Positions 59,185 through 60,664 of a stretch of 60,664 nucleotides of DNA are shown here, one piece after another. The translations under genes and the position numbers were made by a program. Every line of letters starts with the position of its first letter. Within the stretch, counting starts at the first letter, position 1. Source of the DNA: Gammaproteobacteria bacterium (GTDB lineage Bacteria > Pseudomonadota > Gammaproteobacteria > Pseudomonadales > Pseudomonadaceae); contig JAHIWP010000040.1 in NCBI GenBank assembly GCA_018816095.1, positions 1-60,664 on the forward strand. Direction: 5' to 3'. The notes beneath the pieces were generated by a model. The model searched no databases. It was not told the origin of the DNA and worked only from the letters and a program-made list of their open reading frames with translations.

Positions 59185-60435
59185 TCAAACCGCTGAACGC
59201 TCAGCCTCTTCATGGTCAGGCGTCACTGCATGACGGCCATCCAGGCGCTCAAGCAAGGCGGCGTTGGCGCAGTTACCCATCACGTTGAGCGCGGTACGCA
59301 GCCCATCCGTAAAGCGATCAACCCCCGCGACAACCGCGACGCCTTCCAGCGGCAGGCCGGCAGCGCCCAGAACGGTCGTCATGGCCACCAGTCCGGCACC
59401 AGGCACACCGGCGGTGGAGAAACTGACCAACAGCCCCGTGGTGAACACCGTGATCAACAACGAGGTGGTGATGTCGATGTTGAACAACTGGGCAACAAAT
59501 AACGCATTAAAGCCCTGTAGTACGGCTGCGCCATCGCGTTTGAGGGCGGTACCAAAGGGCAGGGCAAAGCTGGCTAAGGATTCACTCATGCCGTAGCTGC
59601 GCGCATTGCCAAGCGCCAATGGCAAGGTCGCGCCGGAGCTGGCCGTGCCAAAAGCAAAGCCCAGGCTCTGGCCAAAATGCTTGACGAAGTCCAGCGGGCG
59701 GGCGCCCGTGATGCCCAGCAGCAGCAAATACAGAACCGCCATGAGCGCCAGTGCCAGCGTCAGCCCGGCCACATACATACCGAGGCGCAGAAGCAGGTCC
59801 AGCCCCTGGCTGGCAATCACCGAGGTGATCAGCGCAAACACCCCATAGGGAGCCAGTTTGAGTACGAATTCCAGCACCTTGAGCGTGACGGTATAACCAC
59901 TCTGAATCAGCCGGCGTAACGGTGCGCTGTCATCCGGTAACGCCCGCATAGCAATACCAATTAGCGCTGCGGCGAAGATAACCTGCAACAAACCGCCACT
60001 GCCCAAGGCCGTGAATGGGTTATTCGGCACCAACCCGACCAGCCACTGACTCAGACTATCGGCATGACGACCTAAAGGGGCTTGGCTGACAAGGCTTACC
60101 GCGCCAGTACCCGGGCTCAACCATTGGGCGACCAGCATGCCAAGTGCGAGCGCTATAGCGCTGGTGAGCAGGTAGCCAACCAGCAGGCGACCGGCGTGGC
60201 GGCCAACAGCAGCGCCGTGCTCGTGATTTGTCAGGCTCAGGATAAGAGCACCGAACACCATTGGTACGACCACGAACTGCAGCAAGCGCAGGAAGATGCT
60301 GCCCACCGGGGTCAATAAATGAATGTCCAGCCAGGCCACGCTGCCATCAGGCAGTGCACCGGCGCAGGTATTCAACACCAGGCCGGTAATGATGCCGAAT
60401 GCGAGGGCAAACAAGATCTGGCGTGTAACGGACAT
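59185..60435 (-). CDS. Dicarboxylate/amino acid:cation symporter (DAACS, GltP/DctA-like)
   Basis: This 416-residue protein has eight predicted membrane helices plus two re-entrant loops. The serine-rich first loop appears as AFGTASSGATLPLALGNA, and FNIDITTSLLITVF and GVPGAGLVAMTTVL mark the second half. Members import glutamate, aspartate, C4-dicarboxylates or serine/threonine with H+ or Na+; the substrate cannot be fixed. GGAGGT three bases before the ATG at 60435 settles the start over the longer frame to 60477. Confidence 0.87.
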   Translation of the reverse strand: MSVTRQILFALAFGIITGLVLNTCAGALPDGSVAWLDIHLLTPVGSIFLRLLQFVVVPMVFGALILSLTNHEHGAAVGRHAGRLLVGYLLTSAIALALGMLVAQWLSPGTGAVSLVSQAPLGRHADSLSQWLVGLVPNNPFTALGSGGLLQVIFAAALIGIAMRALPDDSAPLRRLIQSGYTVTLKVLEFVLKLAPYGVFALITSVIASQGLDLLLRLGMYVAGLTLALALMAVLYLLLLGITGARPLDFVKHFGQSLGFAFGTASSGATLPLALGNARSYGMSESLASFALPFGTALKRDGAAVLQGFNALFVAQLFNIDITTSLLITVFTTGLLVSFSTAGVPGAGLVAMTTVLGAAGLPLEGVAVVAGVDRFTDGLRTALNVMGNCANAALLERLDGRHAVTPDHEEAERSAV

Positions 60436-60533
60436 GCGACCTCCAAAACAGTCAAAAGCGCGGCAAGCAAGTCGCATGAAATGGGATTAGCGAGGCGCAT
60501 TCTGATTACCGAAAAGCCCTATATTGTTGGCGC

Positions 60534-60664
60534 TGATGGAAAATTGACCCACCGGGGATGCGGCGGAAATCTTGGACTACCTGGAGGTAGTTCATGTACT
60601 CATACGAAGACCGTATCCGAGCGGTCAAGCTCTACATCAAACTGGGCAAGCGAACCGGGGCAAC
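60534..60664 (+). mobile_element. Left end of an IS3-like insertion sequence (continues past the window)
   Basis: A TG-starting end (TGATGGAAAATTGACCCACC at 60534-60553) is followed by a transposase gene start 60 bp in. The left boundary is approximate and the right end is outside the window. Confidence 0.6.
60594..60664 (+). CDS. IS3-like transposase orfA, N-terminal fragment
   Basis: From the ATG at 60594 the peptide begins MYSYEDRIRAVKLYIKLGKR, the opening of a helix-turn-helix transposase protein common in Pseudomonas IS3-like elements. GGAGG (60583-60587) is correctly placed. Only 23 codons are visible. Confidence 0.72.
   Translation, partial: MYSYEDRIRAVKLYIKLGKRTGA

Overview
The window is a moderately GC-rich gammaproteobacterial chromosome segment, almost certainly from Pseudomonas sensu lato. 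The evidence is the protein content: a complete MexS/MexT/MexE/MexF/OprN locus whose products match the P. aeruginosa families from end to end, an Aer-type PAS chemoreceptor, a periplasmic cis/trans fatty acid isomerase, B12-dependent MetH, RlmM and PdxB. A partial insertion sequence lies at each edge: an IS5-type transposase start at 1-72 (minus) and an IS3-like orfA start from 60594 (plus). The piece between them is ordinary-looking chromosome with a few accessory features.

Layout. 0.5-6.5 kb: a 1983-residue heme peroxidase with RTX calcium-binding repeats, probably secreted. 6.6-8.9 kb: a MoxR-type AAA ATPase and a VWA protein, separated by a folded intergenic repeat. 9-11.7 kb: cysK, a decayed small gene and a membrane diguanylate cyclase. 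11.9-21.1 kb: an LRR-protein kinase fusion, metH, cti and an Aer-like receptor. 21.3-31.8 kb: acnA, rlmM, tusA, a GGCT-like protein, a DUF3080 lipoprotein, a MATE exporter, pdxB, a small conserved protein, an ATP-NAD kinase-like protein and a DCC thiol protein. 31.9-38.4 kb: an MsbA-like ABC exporter, a phospholipase D-type lipoprotein, rhtA, and an SDR/phosphotransferase pair.

38.7-50.7 kb is a purine and urate catabolism island. It holds a Tsx-like outer membrane channel, two NCS2 permeases (xanthine-type and urate-type), puuD, allA, uraD, puuE, uraH, a LysE-family exporter, a guanine/hypoxanthine-type permease and a GntR/FCD regulator. Together these would import purines, oxidise urate to 5-hydroxyisourate (PuuD), convert that through OHCU to allantoin (UraH, UraD), open allantoin to allantoate (PuuE), and release glyoxylate and urea from ureidoglycolate (AllA). 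Allantoicase, which should link PuuE to AllA, is absent; the only unexplained space in the gene run is a 146-bp gap between uraD and allA. A repeated palindrome of the form TTGTATACAA lies before puuE/uraH, the xanthine-type permease, the guanine-type permease and the regulator itself. This looks like one purine-responsive GntR regulon.

50.8-59.0 kb is the mexS-mexT-mexE-mexF-oprN multidrug efflux locus, with a LysR (nod-box) palindrome ATC-N9-GAT between mexT and mexE. A dicarboxylate/amino acid symporter follows before the right-hand IS. No rRNA, tRNA, CRISPR array or prophage was found. I did not find a clearly new multi-gene system. The best leads are the purine operator set, the missing allantoicase, the RTX-peroxidase, the LRR-kinase fusion and the folded repeat at 7.8-8.0 kb.
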